Shown here: positions 14,667 through 22,907 of the stretch, one piece after another | Layout of the letters: each line of letters opens with the position of its first letter | How positions within the stretch are numbered: position 1 is the first letter of the stretch | Assembly: GCF_937920075.1 (NCBI RefSeq) | Contig: NZ_CALETI010000266.1 | Coordinates: forward strand, 1-28,084 | Source: an uncultured Agitococcus sp. | Lineage (GTDB): Bacteria; Pseudomonadota; Gammaproteobacteria; Pseudomonadales; Moraxellaceae | Reading direction: 5' to 3' | DNA: 28,084 nucleotides | Program-made: the position numbers and the translations under genes | Notes under the pieces: model-generated | What the model saw: the letters and a program-made list of their open reading frames with translations, nothing else | What the model was told of the DNA's origin: nothing | Databases searched by the model: none

Positions 14667-15821
14667 ATGTCTAGCTATAGCAAAATTTTTGCCCTCAGTG
14701 CAACTTTAATTAGTCCTTTCGCGCAAGCAACAACGGTTATTCCAGCTCCTCCTGTTTTAGAAAATAAAGCTTTTGTGTTAATGGACTATGATTCGGGCAA
14801 AATTTTGGCTGAATCAAATGCTCATGGCCATTTAGCACCTGCCTCGTTAACCAAAATGATGACCAGTTTTTTGGTAGAACAACGTTTATTAAAAGGTCAA
14901 CTCAAAGAAGATGACCAAGTATTGATGAGTCAAAATGCGTGGTGTCGAGGTACTAGCAAAGAATCATGTATGTATGTACCACTCAATAGTTATGCCTCGG
15001 TATTAGATATGCTACGCGGTATTATTATTCAATCGGGTAATGATGCGTCTAAAGCGGTTGCAGAACATTTAGCAGGCAGCGAAACCGCTTTTGCCGAATT
15101 AATGAATGGTGAAGCCAAACGTTTGGGTATGAAAGACACCCAATTCAAAAATGCTACGGGTTTATCTGAAGAAGGCCACTATACATCTGCTAACGATATG
15201 GCTTTATTGGCACACGCGATTATTAAAGATAGCAGCAAATATTACCCCATCTACTCCGAAAAAGAATTTACCTACAACAACATCAAACAAGGCAACCGTA
15301 ATGCCTTGTTATTTACCGATCCAACCGTTGATGGCTTAAAAACAGGCCACACCGATGAAGCTGGTTATTGTTTAACGGCCTCTAGCAAACGTGGCTCTAT
15401 GCGTTTAATTTCGGTGGTGATGGGTACACCGAGTATGCAAGCTCGTGCTGACCAAACTCGTGCCTTATTTAACTGGGGCTTTAGCAATTTTGAAACTGCA
15501 CAAATTCGTCCTAAAGGCCAAGAATTAGCCAAACCTGTGGTTTGGTTTGGTCAGGCAGAAAACGTTTCAGTCGGTTTAGCCAGTGATATGAATGTTACTT
15601 TAGCGCGTGGTGAAAAAGACAAATTACAAATTAGCCTTCAAGTGCCTAGTTCTTTAGATGCACCGATTAAACAAGGTCAAGAAGTGGGTAAAATTATTGC
15701 CACTTTGGATGGTAAAACTGTTGGTGAACAAGCGTTAGTTGCCTTACAACCTGTTGAACAAGCTGGCTTCTTTACTCGTGTTTGGCACGGTATTAAACGC
15801 TTCTTTGTCAACTTGTTTTAA
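14667..15821 (+). CDS. dacC: D-alanyl-D-alanine carboxypeptidase (PBP5/6 type)
   Basis: This low-molecular-mass penicillin-binding protein trims the terminal D-Ala from peptidoglycan stem pentapeptides in the periplasm. A signal peptide covers about residues 1-21 (ending PFAQA). The serine acyl-enzyme motif is S60-L-T-K63, the second motif S123-G-N125, and the third K225-T-G227. The C-terminal domain follows, ending in an amphipathic helix (GFFTRVWHGIKRFFVNLF) that would anchor it to the outer face of the inner membrane. The 384-residue length fits dacA/dacC proteins. The exact paralogue symbol is a judgement; dacA is equally possible. It converges with mazG. Confidence 0.9.
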   Translation: MSSYSKIFALSATLISPFAQATTVIPAPPVLENKAFVLMDYDSGKILAESNAHGHLAPASLTKMMTSFLVEQRLLKGQLKEDDQVLMSQNAWCRGTSKESCMYVPLNSYASVLDMLRGIIIQSGNDASKAVAEHLAGSETAFAELMNGEAKRLGMKDTQFKNATGLSEEGHYTSANDMALLAHAIIKDSSKYYPIYSEKEFTYNNIKQGNRNALLFTDPTVDGLKTGHTDEAGYCLTASSKRGSMRLISVVMGTPSMQARADQTRALFNWGFSNFETAQIRPKGQELAKPVVWFGQAENVSVGLASDMNVTLARGEKDKLQISLQVPSSLDAPIKQGQEVGKIIATLDGKTVGEQALVALQPVEQAGFFTRVWHGIKRFFVNLF

Positions 15822-15831
15822 TGCATTAAAC

Positions 15832-15856
15832 ATCCCTCTCTTAAGCGGAGAGGGAT
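15832..15856. terminator. Hairpin between convergent dacC and mazG
   Basis: ATCCCTCTC (15832-15840) and GAGAGGGAT (15848-15856) form a perfect 9-bp stem with a 7-base loop, 10 bp after the dacC stop. Neither side has a long T-run, so it may serve weakly in both directions. Confidence 0.6.
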
Positions 15857-15868
15857 CACTTCTATCAT

Positions 15869-16657
15869 TCAACCTTTGATCTCAGCCATTTTTGCTAATT
15901 GCCAAAAATGCTCCATTTCAGCCAAATTTGTATCAGCAAATCCTTTATCTCGCTGGCGTAATTGGTCTTCAATAAAGTTAAAGCGACGGGTAAATTTATC
16001 ATTGGCTTTTTTTAAAGTTTGCTCGCTGTCTAACTTTAAATGCCGCGCTAAATTCACTGTACAAAACAATAAATCACCCAACTCTTCTTCGACAGTTTCA
16101 GGGGTTTCTCGCAAGGCTAAATCAATTTCATCTAATTCTTCTCTAATTTTTAAAATCACTGCCCGTGTATCGTTCCAATCAAAGCCCATTTTTGCCACAG
16201 TTTTTTGCAGCTTTTCGGCACGGGTTAATGCAGGTTGGCCACTGGCGACTTGATCTAATAAATAACTCGTTTTATCAACTGCTTGCTGTTTTTCTTGGGC
16301 TTTAATGCTCGCCCATTGTGTACTCACTTGTTCAGGGCTAAGCTCGGTTTGTTCAGCAAATACATGTGGATGTCTGCGAATCATTTTTTGGCTAATACTA
16401 TTAACCACATCATCAAAACTAAATAATTGTTGCTCTTGGGCAATTTGTGCATGAAACACCACTTGCAACAGCAAATCGCCCAACTCTTCACACAAATGTT
16501 GATAATTTTTGCTATTCACGGCTTCAGCCACTTCATGCGCCTCTTCAATCGCATAAGGTACTAAAGACTCAAAGGTTTGTTGCTTGTCCCAATTGCAACC
16601 TTGCTCGGAACGAAGCTGTGCCATAATTTGGCGTAAATCATCAATGGTATACGACAT
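15869..16657 (-). CDS. mazG: MazG nucleoside triphosphate pyrophosphohydrolase
   Basis: MazG hydrolyses NTPs to NMP and pyrophosphate, limits aberrant nucleotides, and in E. coli dampens (p)ppGpp accumulation through MazEF links. At 262 residues it is the two-domain form (E. coli 263). Each half has an EExxE/EELGD metal-binding pattern: EEAHEVAEAV with EELGDLLLQVVFHAQ, and EELDEIDLAL with EELGDLLFCTVNLARH. The motifs GCNWDKQQTFESLVPYAIEE and RHPHVF are typical. GGAG lies 9 bp before ATG 16657. No mazEF or relA lies beside it here. Confidence 0.95.
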   Translation of the reverse strand: MSYTIDDLRQIMAQLRSEQGCNWDKQQTFESLVPYAIEEAHEVAEAVNSKNYQHLCEELGDLLLQVVFHAQIAQEQQLFSFDDVVNSISQKMIRRHPHVFAEQTELSPEQVSTQWASIKAQEKQQAVDKTSYLLDQVASGQPALTRAEKLQKTVAKMGFDWNDTRAVILKIREELDEIDLALRETPETVEEELGDLLFCTVNLARHLKLDSEQTLKKANDKFTRRFNFIEDQLRQRDKGFADTNLAEMEHFWQLAKMAEIKG

Positions 16658-16863
16658 AAAACTTTCTCCATTTATAAAAAATTAATATTTTCAATAACAT
16701 TACATTGAATAATAACTAAACATTTAGGCTTATTTTAACGTTAAGATTGTTTCAATAGTCAAATATCTGTCATGTTTCATCAATAGATGCCTAGTTAATT
16801 CTTCTAAAATCGCCTCAAGATTTAGTCATTCATTTTTTCATAATTATTCTAAATATTGATGAA

Positions 16864-16879
16864 TATACGTCTACGTATA
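16864..16879. promoter_or_regulatory. Perfect 16-bp palindrome, candidate operator
   Basis: TATACGT-CT-ACGTATA is a perfect dyad with a 2-bp spacer, typical of a dimeric repressor or activator site (TetR, GntR or LuxR type). It sits about 180 bp before the first gene of the plus-strand cluster and overlaps TATAGT (16876-16881), a possible -10. The binding protein is not in the window. Confidence 0.45.
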
Positions 16880-16937
16880 GTCTTATAAAGCTTGTCGTTT
16901 TCAGGGACTTAGAACATCAATCTCACAGACTATATTA

Positions 16938-16974
16938 GGACTTAGGCGCTAACCTCAGTGAAAGGCGTAAGTTC
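16938..16974. repeat. Degenerate inverted repeat GGACTTA...TAAGTTC
   Basis: GGACTTAGGCGC (16938-16949) can pair with GCGTAAGTTC (16965-16974) through a GG bulge and one wobble. A further GGGACTTAG is at 16904-16912. The ends resemble those at 3611-3657 and 10766-10908. Confidence 0.4.
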
Positions 16975-17057
16975 TATATAACCTTGATAGTTTGTAGATG
17001 AAGTCATCTGACTTCATCCCTAAAAATTGCTATAAGTTACTGATTGGGGCTGCGTTA

Positions 17058-17834
17058 ATGCGTTATCTATTGATTAGTTTAATAATGATTGTCAACTCTT
17101 CATTGAGCTTTGCTGGCCAAGCTGAAGATATTGCTCAAGAAGCAGATAAGCGGGTTCATGGTTATGGTGATTCTACCGCCAATTTAAAAATGACCTTAAT
17201 CAGTGCTAGTAATGAAACCTCTACTCGTCAATTACGTGTTAAAAGCCTAGATTTAGGCAAAGATGGTGATCGTAGCTTATTAATCTTTGATACGCCTAAA
17301 GACGTTTCTGGCACTGCCCTGTTATCTCATACCCAAGCGACTGGCGACGATTTACAATGGTTATTTTTACCGAGCTTAGCACGTGTTAAACAAATTTCTG
17401 GCCGTAATAAATCTGGCCCATTCATGGGTTCAGAGTTTTCCTTTGAAGATATGGTGATTTCTTACTGGCAAAAATACAGCTACAAACTGCTTAAAGAAGA
17501 AAAATGTGCTGCTAATAATAATTTAATGTGTTTTGTTTTAGAAAAAACGCCTTTAGATAGCAACTCTGGCTATAGCAAACAATTAGTGTGGATCGATAAA
17601 CAAGATTATTTGCAGCATCGTATTGAATTTTATGATCGCAAAAGTAGCTTAGCCAAAGTGTATACCGCCAGTGACTTTAAAAAGTTTTCAGCCAATTTAT
17701 GGCGTCCCACTACCATGTTAATGGTCAATCAACAGACTCACCGTCAAACTCGTCTAGATTGGTCGGATTACCAATTTAAAACGGGCTTAAGCAAAGATGA
17801 CTTTACTGAAAATGCTTTAAAACGGCAAAAATAA
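17058..17834 (+). CDS. Outer-membrane lipoprotein-sorting (LolA-like) periplasmic protein
   Basis: The protein has a signal peptide (residues 1-19, cleavage probably SFA|G) followed by a single LolA/LolB-like beta domain. Family-typical segments are RSLLIFDTPKDVSGTALL, DDLQWLFLPSLARVKQISG, GPFMGSEFSFEDM, and the C-terminal DWSDYQFKTGLSKDDFT. Such proteins usually accompany RND/MMPL exporters or outer-membrane barrels and are thought to shuttle lipids across the periplasm. I start at ATG 17058, with GGGG 8 bp before it, giving 258 residues. A start at 16998 would put 20 extra residues before the signal peptide. An outer-membrane barrel gene follows 73 bp later. No RND exporter is nearby. The cargo is unknown. 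Confidence 0.82.
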   Translation: MRYLLISLIMIVNSSLSFAGQAEDIAQEADKRVHGYGDSTANLKMTLISASNETSTRQLRVKSLDLGKDGDRSLLIFDTPKDVSGTALLSHTQATGDDLQWLFLPSLARVKQISGRNKSGPFMGSEFSFEDMVISYWQKYSYKLLKEEKCAANNNLMCFVLEKTPLDSNSGYSKQLVWIDKQDYLQHRIEFYDRKSSLAKVYTASDFKKFSANLWRPTTMLMVNQQTHRQTRLDWSDYQFKTGLSKDDFTENALKRQK

Positions 17835-17907
17835 TTTTTTTGATGAAATTTAAATCAATAAGTCGTTCGTTGTGTTTAAAATCCTAACATTTTAATATGA
17901 GTTTTAA

Positions 17908-19190
17908 ATGTTACTACGTCATGTTTGCCACAGTATTTTTGCGTTAAGCCTCCTCAGCAACGTTGCTCAAGCTTATGAGCTTAAATCAGAATTACGTCTT
18001 GAAAGCACTAATTTTTTGAGCAAGGCGCACAACAGCAAAGCCAATTCACAGGCTCAATTGCAGCTCAAGTTGAAGTCAATCAGGCTTTAACCAATAGCCA
18101 GCAATTACAACTACGCGTTTTTGGCCGTGTTGATGAACAAGATAATCATCGCTCTGGATTGGATGTGCGTGAGGCTTTGTGGACCTATGCTCAGCAAGCG
18201 TGGCAAGTGCGTGCAGGTGTTGGCCAAGTATTTTGGGGAACAACCGAAGCACAACATTTGGTGGATATTGTTAATCAAACCGATTATTTGGCTAGTTTAG
18301 ATGGCGACGTTAAATTAGGTCAGCCTTTAGTTAATGTCAGTTGGGAACAAAATCAGCATTTAGTGGATTTTTATGTTTTGCCCTATTTTAGAGAGCGTCC
18401 GTTTGCAGGGGCAGATGGTCGTTTACGTTTGCCCTATGTGGTTGACTCTGAAGCAAGTTATGAATCAGGTGCAAAACGTCAGCACCTTGATGTTGCCTTT
18501 CGTTATCAATTTAACCAACAAAATTTACGGATAGGTCTTAGTGGTTTTAGTGGTACATCACGCGAACCAATCTTAAGCCCTGTTGTTGACCCAAGCCAAT
18601 TTAGCTATATGGCGACACCTTTTGGCGTCGTAGTACCAACAGGCTTTGTTGGCAATTATAAGCCCTATTTACAAGCTTATTATCCAATCATTCAACAACT
18701 TGGCATTGATGCTCAATACATTATTGGCGACTGTTTATTAAAACTCGAAGCGATTGATCGACATGGTTTTAGTCAACGTTATCAAGGCATAGACACAGGC
18801 TTGGAATATACCCAAGTTCGCGCTTTTGACAGCAACGTTGATATTGGTTGGTTAGCTGAATATTTATATGACAGTCGCAATAACACCGCCACCACCAGTT
18901 TTGAACATGATGTGTTTGTGGGTTGGCGTTTTGCCTTTAACGATGCCAGCTCTAGCGAATTATTAACAGGTGTGATTAGCGACATTCACTCTCACGAACA
19001 AGCATGGAAAGTTAAAGGCAGCACTCGCCTCAATGACTCCAGCAAGATCAGCATCGAAGGTCGTTTTTTTCACACCAAACAAGACGTACCTAGCCCTTTT
19101 TCTGCATTAAGCACTCAGCCTTCAGATGAAAAACTGTATCCCTTAGCCGATGACAGTTTTTTACGTGCCGAATTTAGCTATTATTTTTAG
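17908..19190 (+). CDS. Outer-membrane beta-barrel protein, interrupted by a frameshift in a T6 run
   Basis: The reading frame starting at ATG 17908 encodes a signal peptide (about residues 1-22, ending AQA) and ELKSELRLESTNF. It then goes out of frame and stops at 18090. The coding frame resumes from 18012 without a stop to TAG at 19188-19190. Joined at the T run 18012-18017, the protein is about 427 residues with alternating beta-strand character and ends SYYF, a classic outer-membrane barrel signature with a C-terminal Phe. One missing T explains the break; a -1 slip on T TTT TTG (18012-18018) would repair it in translation. It may be a sequencing error, a phase-variable switch or a pseudogene. 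Family resembles DUF1302-type barrels, not certain. It pairs with the LolA-like protein upstream. Confidence 0.72.
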
Positions 19191-19199
19191 AGATTAATC

Positions 19200-20141
19200 A
19201 TGAAAAAACCCCATAACCTGACTTTACAAGATGCGTGGCCAAAACGCTTTGTTGGCTGGATGAACGAACGTTTTCCGTTTTCTCATGCCCTATTATTTTT
19301 TATTTTGTATTTAACCGCAGCGGCAATTGCGCGTGCGGCTAGCGGTGCAGAACATATTTTACAAACTCAAGACATTATGGGCTGCTTAGTCACATGGTCT
19401 TTCTTTTTAGTGTTACGCATTTTTGATGAACACAAAGACTACGAACTTGACTGCCACAATCATCCACAACGTGTTTTGCAAAGCGGTTTAATTAGCTTAA
19501 ATCACTTAAAAATCGTTGCTGTTTTAGCGATTGCTTTACAAGTTGGCTATGCCTGTTATTTAGATCAAGGCGTGGGTTCAACGCTGATCGCTTGGGCAAT
19601 GATGTTTGCATGGACATGCTTAATGGGTAAAGAGTTCTTTATCGCCGAATGGTTAACTCGCCATTTAACATGGTATGCCGTGTCCCACATGATGGTAATG
19701 CCATTAATTGTCTGGTGGTTGGCAAGCATGGCTGAACCTAATTTAAGCCTCAATCTTTCCTTACAAGCGTTTATGAGCTTGGCATTTTTAAGTGGCTTTT
19801 GTTTTGAAATCGCCCGTAAAACCAAAGGTCCAGAAGAAGAACGCGACAGCATTGAATCTTATTCACGAATTTTTGGCACACGCGGCTCAGCAGTAGTCGT
19901 CATGGGCTTATTAAGTGCAATGGTTGCTAACCAAGCCTTTTTAGTTAGCCAATTAAGTAGTCAATTTCCAATCTGGGCAGCTGGGGTTTTAGGGGTGTTT
20001 TATAGCCTAGCGATGTTTCAAGTTGGCAAATTTATTCAAAGCCCTTCGGTTAAAGGCCGCGAAAAAAATGAAGCGGTTATTGCTTTAAACATGTTGGCAG
20101 GCTATGGCGTTTTAATCGCTGTAGTGATTGCAACTCACTAA
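19200..20141 (+). CDS. UbiA-family membrane prenyltransferase
   Basis: This is an integral inner-membrane protein with about 8-9 hydrophobic helices and 313 residues. It carries the UbiA aspartate motif in the form FDEHKDYELD (D76, D80, D84). The second polar motif is FEIARKTKGPEEERDSIESY (E203 to about Y221). Family enzymes move a polyprenyl chain from its diphosphate to an aromatic or other acceptor in a Mg-dependent reaction. The acceptor is unknown here. The first motif lacks the usual leading Asn (IFD rather than NDxxD), so it is probably not the housekeeping UbiA, MenA or CyoE. It sits 9 bp after the barrel gene and 18 bp before the HMG-CoA reductase fusion, implying one operon. Confidence 0.8.
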   Translation: MKKPHNLTLQDAWPKRFVGWMNERFPFSHALLFFILYLTAAAIARAASGAEHILQTQDIMGCLVTWSFFLVLRIFDEHKDYELDCHNHPQRVLQSGLISLNHLKIVAVLAIALQVGYACYLDQGVGSTLIAWAMMFAWTCLMGKEFFIAEWLTRHLTWYAVSHMMVMPLIVWWLASMAEPNLSLNLSLQAFMSLAFLSGFCFEIARKTKGPEEERDSIESYSRIFGTRGSAVVVMGLLSAMVANQAFLVSQLSSQFPIWAAGVLGVFYSLAMFQVGKFIQSPSVKGREKNEAVIALNMLAGYGVLIAVVIATH

Positions 20142-20159
20142 TTTTTTGAGGATTTTATA

Positions 20160-22907
20160 ATGACTAGCGCACGTCCATTTATTTTTTCTCCTCACTATTT
20201 ATTTGGTGAAGAGCATCATGCCAAGTGTTCATTTAGTTATCAAGAACAACGCCTATTTGCTCAACCGATTGATATTACTAAAGGTCAACTGTGTATTGCT
20301 TTAGATGAAAATAGTGCCGTTGTGCCTAATGTTGGTAGCAAACTTGACTTTATCCAATTAACAGTTTTAGGTCGTGATTTTGTCTTACCTTGTATGTATG
20401 TGCATAAAGTCAATGCTGCACAATTTCATGCGACAGAGTTACATTTAACCAGTGAGGCTTGCGAGCAAAGCAATGCCATTATTTGGGAAATAAGCTATTT
20501 GTTACGCAAGATGCCTGCCTTAGAAACTGAAGTGTTTTATAGCGAAAGCACCTTACCCAAAGTGCCTGCGCGTGGTTTATATACCGAAGAAGCCCGTCAA
20601 GATCGTTTAGATTTTGTTCGTGAACATACCGCAGCCAAATTACAAGAAGTGTCTAAAATCACTTTAGACCCACGTAAATTAGTTAGTAATATTGAAGCCT
20701 TAATTGGCACTGTTGAAATTCCTGTGGGGGTTGCAGGCCCTTTGCATATTAAAGGCAATCATGCAGGTGGGTTATTTTATGCACCATTTGCGACCTCCGA
20801 AGGGGCATTAGTGGCCTCTGCAACACGCGGCGCGACAGCTTTATCACGATCTGGTGGTGTTACCACACGCGTCCTAGGCCAATGTATGATGCGTGTGCCT
20901 GCCTTTACCTTCGACAATATGAACAATGCTTTGTTCTTTGCTGAATGGGTAAAAGACCACTTCAGAGACTTAGCCGAAGAAGTGACCAAATACTCCAATT
21001 ACGCCACCTTAGTAAAAGTTGATCCTCATGTGATGGGGCGTAGTGTGCATGTGCATTTTATTTACCAAACAGGTGATGCGGCTGGCCAAAATATGACCAC
21101 CACTTGCACATGGCAAGCGTGTAAATGGATTATGAAATCCATCAAACGTTTTGAAGGCTTACGCATCGAAAACTTTTTAATCGAAGCCAACTTATCGAAT
21201 GACAAAAAAGTGACCTACCAAACCTTTTTAAAAGGTCGTGGTATTCGTGTGATTGCTGAATGTTTGTTAACGGCTGAAAGTTGCGAAAAGATTCTTAAAG
21301 TTAGCCCTAAACAATTAGTGACCGCTTATCAAAACTTTGTTATTGGCTCGATTGGGGCTGGCATGGTCGGCATTAACATTAACGTTGCCAACGTCATTGG
21401 TGCAATGTTTACTGCTTTGGGTCAGGATATTGCTTGTGTCCATGAGTCGTCTTTAGCCCAGTTACATATTGAATTAACCGATGATAACAATGCCTATTGT
21501 ACCCTCACCTTACCTAGCTTAGTGATTGGTACAGTGGGTGGTGGTACTAACTTGCCACAACAACGCGAATGTTTAGAAATGCTAGGTTGTGCAGGCCCTA
21601 ACAAAGCGCACAAGCTGGCCGAAATCATTGCTGGTTTCTGTTTAGCCTTAGATATTTCAACATTGTCTGCTATTGCTGCCGACCACTTTGCTCGCGCTCA
21701 CGAAAAACTAGGCCGCAATCGTCCTGTTAACTATTTAAAACTCGGCGATTTAGACAATAACTTCTTTAATTTAGCCGCAAATAATATTGCGCCAGAAGCA
21801 CCATTAATTGTTGATGCGATTCAACAAAAATATGAATCTAAAGGCTCTAGTATTATCACTGAGTTAACTTCGCACAAAACCAATAAATTAATTGGTCACT
21901 TTCCTTTTGTGTTAAAAACTATTGAAGGTGAACAATTTAAGGTGATGACCAAAATCAAGCCTTTAGATGAAGAAGTAATTATCATGCTCAATAGCATGGC
22001 GGGTATGTGTGATTCTCGCTTATCACAAGCCTTTAACCACTTCCGCCACCAAATTGGTTTTAAAGGTTGTCATGTCAAAGAATTGGCAGTGATGGCACAA
22101 CAAGACCCTCGCTTTACTCAACACGCACCTAAAGTGTATGGCATTATTGAAGATGCCGAACGTGAAGCTTATGTCATTGTTGAAGAACATTTGGAAAATG
22201 TTGAATTATTAGACAGCGCTGATGACACCCGTGAATGGAGCAAACAACACATCGAGGCTGCGATTAAAGGCATCGCCCAAGTGCATAGCATTTGGTATGG
22301 CCGTGAACAAGAGTTATTACAACAACCGTGGATGATTGATTACCCAACCGCCAAAGGCATGGAAGAAAAATTACGCTTATGGGAATTATTAGGCGTACAT
22401 TCTCGTGAAGAGTTTCCTGAATGGTTTTCGGAAGAAGATTTAGAAGCGTTTCGTGTGATTGTGCATGACATCAAAAATTGGTGGTCTGCCATTGAGTCTA
22501 TGCCTCGTACCCTGATTCACAACGATTTTAACCCACGCAATATTACTTTCCGTCGTGATGCCAATGACGAATTACGTTTGTGTGCTTATGACTGGGAATT
22601 AGCTACCCTGCACTTGCCACAACATGATTTGGCCGAGTTATTAGGCTTTACTTTGTTTGATCCAATTCAAAAACCCGAAGTTGATTATTATCTTAATTTA
22701 CATCGTCAAGAATTAGAGAAACATTCAGGTCAAAAAATTGATCCACAACAATGGCGTCAGGGTTATGTCTTAGCGTTGATGGATTTATTAGTTAATCGTT
22801 TACCAATGTATATGATGGCTCACACCTTCCGTCATTATGAGTTTATGGAACGTGTCTATCGTGCCTTCCGTAATTTATTAGAACTAGAAGGAGTTGGCCA
22901 ACCATGA
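20160..22907 (+). CDS. HMG-CoA reductase fused to an APH-like kinase domain
   Basis: Three parts are visible in 915 residues. Residues about 1-125 form a small beta-rich domain, perhaps PilZ-like (weak). Residues about 140-540 are an HMG-CoA reductase: IPVGVAGPL (187-195), ATSEGALVAS with E214, a GDAAGQNM segment (305-312) in place of GDAMGMNM, NDKK (347-350), GQD with D423, GTVGGGT (457-463), and H514 in ARAHEK. The Glu, Lys, Asp and His needed for reduction of HMG-CoA to mevalonate are all kept. Residues about 570-915 are an aminoglycoside-phosphotransferase/choline-kinase fold with HNDFNPRN (787-794, D789) and YDWE (D811). The fusion suggests reduction then phosphorylation of the same or a linked product. 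GAGG precedes the ATG; the stop overlaps the next gene as ATGA. Confidence 0.88.
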   Translation: MTSARPFIFSPHYLFGEEHHAKCSFSYQEQRLFAQPIDITKGQLCIALDENSAVVPNVGSKLDFIQLTVLGRDFVLPCMYVHKVNAAQFHATELHLTSEACEQSNAIIWEISYLLRKMPALETEVFYSESTLPKVPARGLYTEEARQDRLDFVREHTAAKLQEVSKITLDPRKLVSNIEALIGTVEIPVGVAGPLHIKGNHAGGLFYAPFATSEGALVASATRGATALSRSGGVTTRVLGQCMMRVPAFTFDNMNNALFFAEWVKDHFRDLAEEVTKYSNYATLVKVDPHVMGRSVHVHFIYQTGDAAGQNMTTTCTWQACKWIMKSIKRFEGLRIENFLIEANLSNDKKVTYQTFLKGRGIRVIAECLLTAESCEKILKVSPKQLVTAYQNFVIGSIGAGMVGININVANVIGAMFTALGQDIACVHESSLAQLHIELTDDNNAYCTLTLPSLVIGTVGGGTNLPQQRECLEMLGCAGPNKAHKLAEIIAGFCLALDISTLSAIAADHFARAHEKLGRNRPVNYLKLGDLDNNFFNLAANNIAPEAPLIVDAIQQKYESKGSSIITELTSHKTNKLIGHFPFVLKTIEGEQFKVMTKIKPLDEEVIIMLNSMAGMCDSRLSQAFNHFRHQIGFKGCHVKELAVMAQQDPRFTQHAPKVYGIIEDAEREAYVIVEEHLENVELLDSADDTREWSKQHIEAAIKGIAQVHSIWYGREQELLQQPWMIDYPTAKGMEEKLRLWELLGVHSREEFPEWFSEEDLEAFRVIVHDIKNWWSAIESMPRTLIHNDFNPRNITFRRDANDELRLCAYDWELATLHLPQHDLAELLGFTLFDPIQKPEVDYYLNLHRQELEKHSGQKIDPQQWRQGYVLALMDLLVNRLPMYMMAHTFRHYEFMERVYRAFRNLLELEGVGQP

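Larger units (their letters stand above)
16658..17057. other. AT-rich intergenic region between mazG and the plus-strand HMG-CoA reductase cluster
   Basis: This 400-bp region separates divergent genes and must carry both promoters. It contains no convincing gene. It holds a perfect 16-bp palindrome (16864-16879) and GGACTTAG repeats (16905-16912, 16938-16945), the latter pairing with GCGTAAGTTC. No clear -35/-10 pair could be fixed by eye. Confidence 0.6.

Noticed and set aside
15876..16253. 125-codon plus-strand frame within mazG
   Set aside because: It is antisense to a clear mazG, has no recognisable motif, and is a mirror of the biased codons of mazG.
16998..17057. Longer N-terminus of the LolA-like protein
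   Set aside because: It would place about 20 polar residues before a normal signal peptide; ATG 17058 has GGGG at proper spacing.
20160..22907. Evidence for a complete mevalonate pathway
   Set aside because: Only the reductase is present. No HMG-CoA synthase, GHMP-type mevalonate kinases or decarboxylase are visible in the window.
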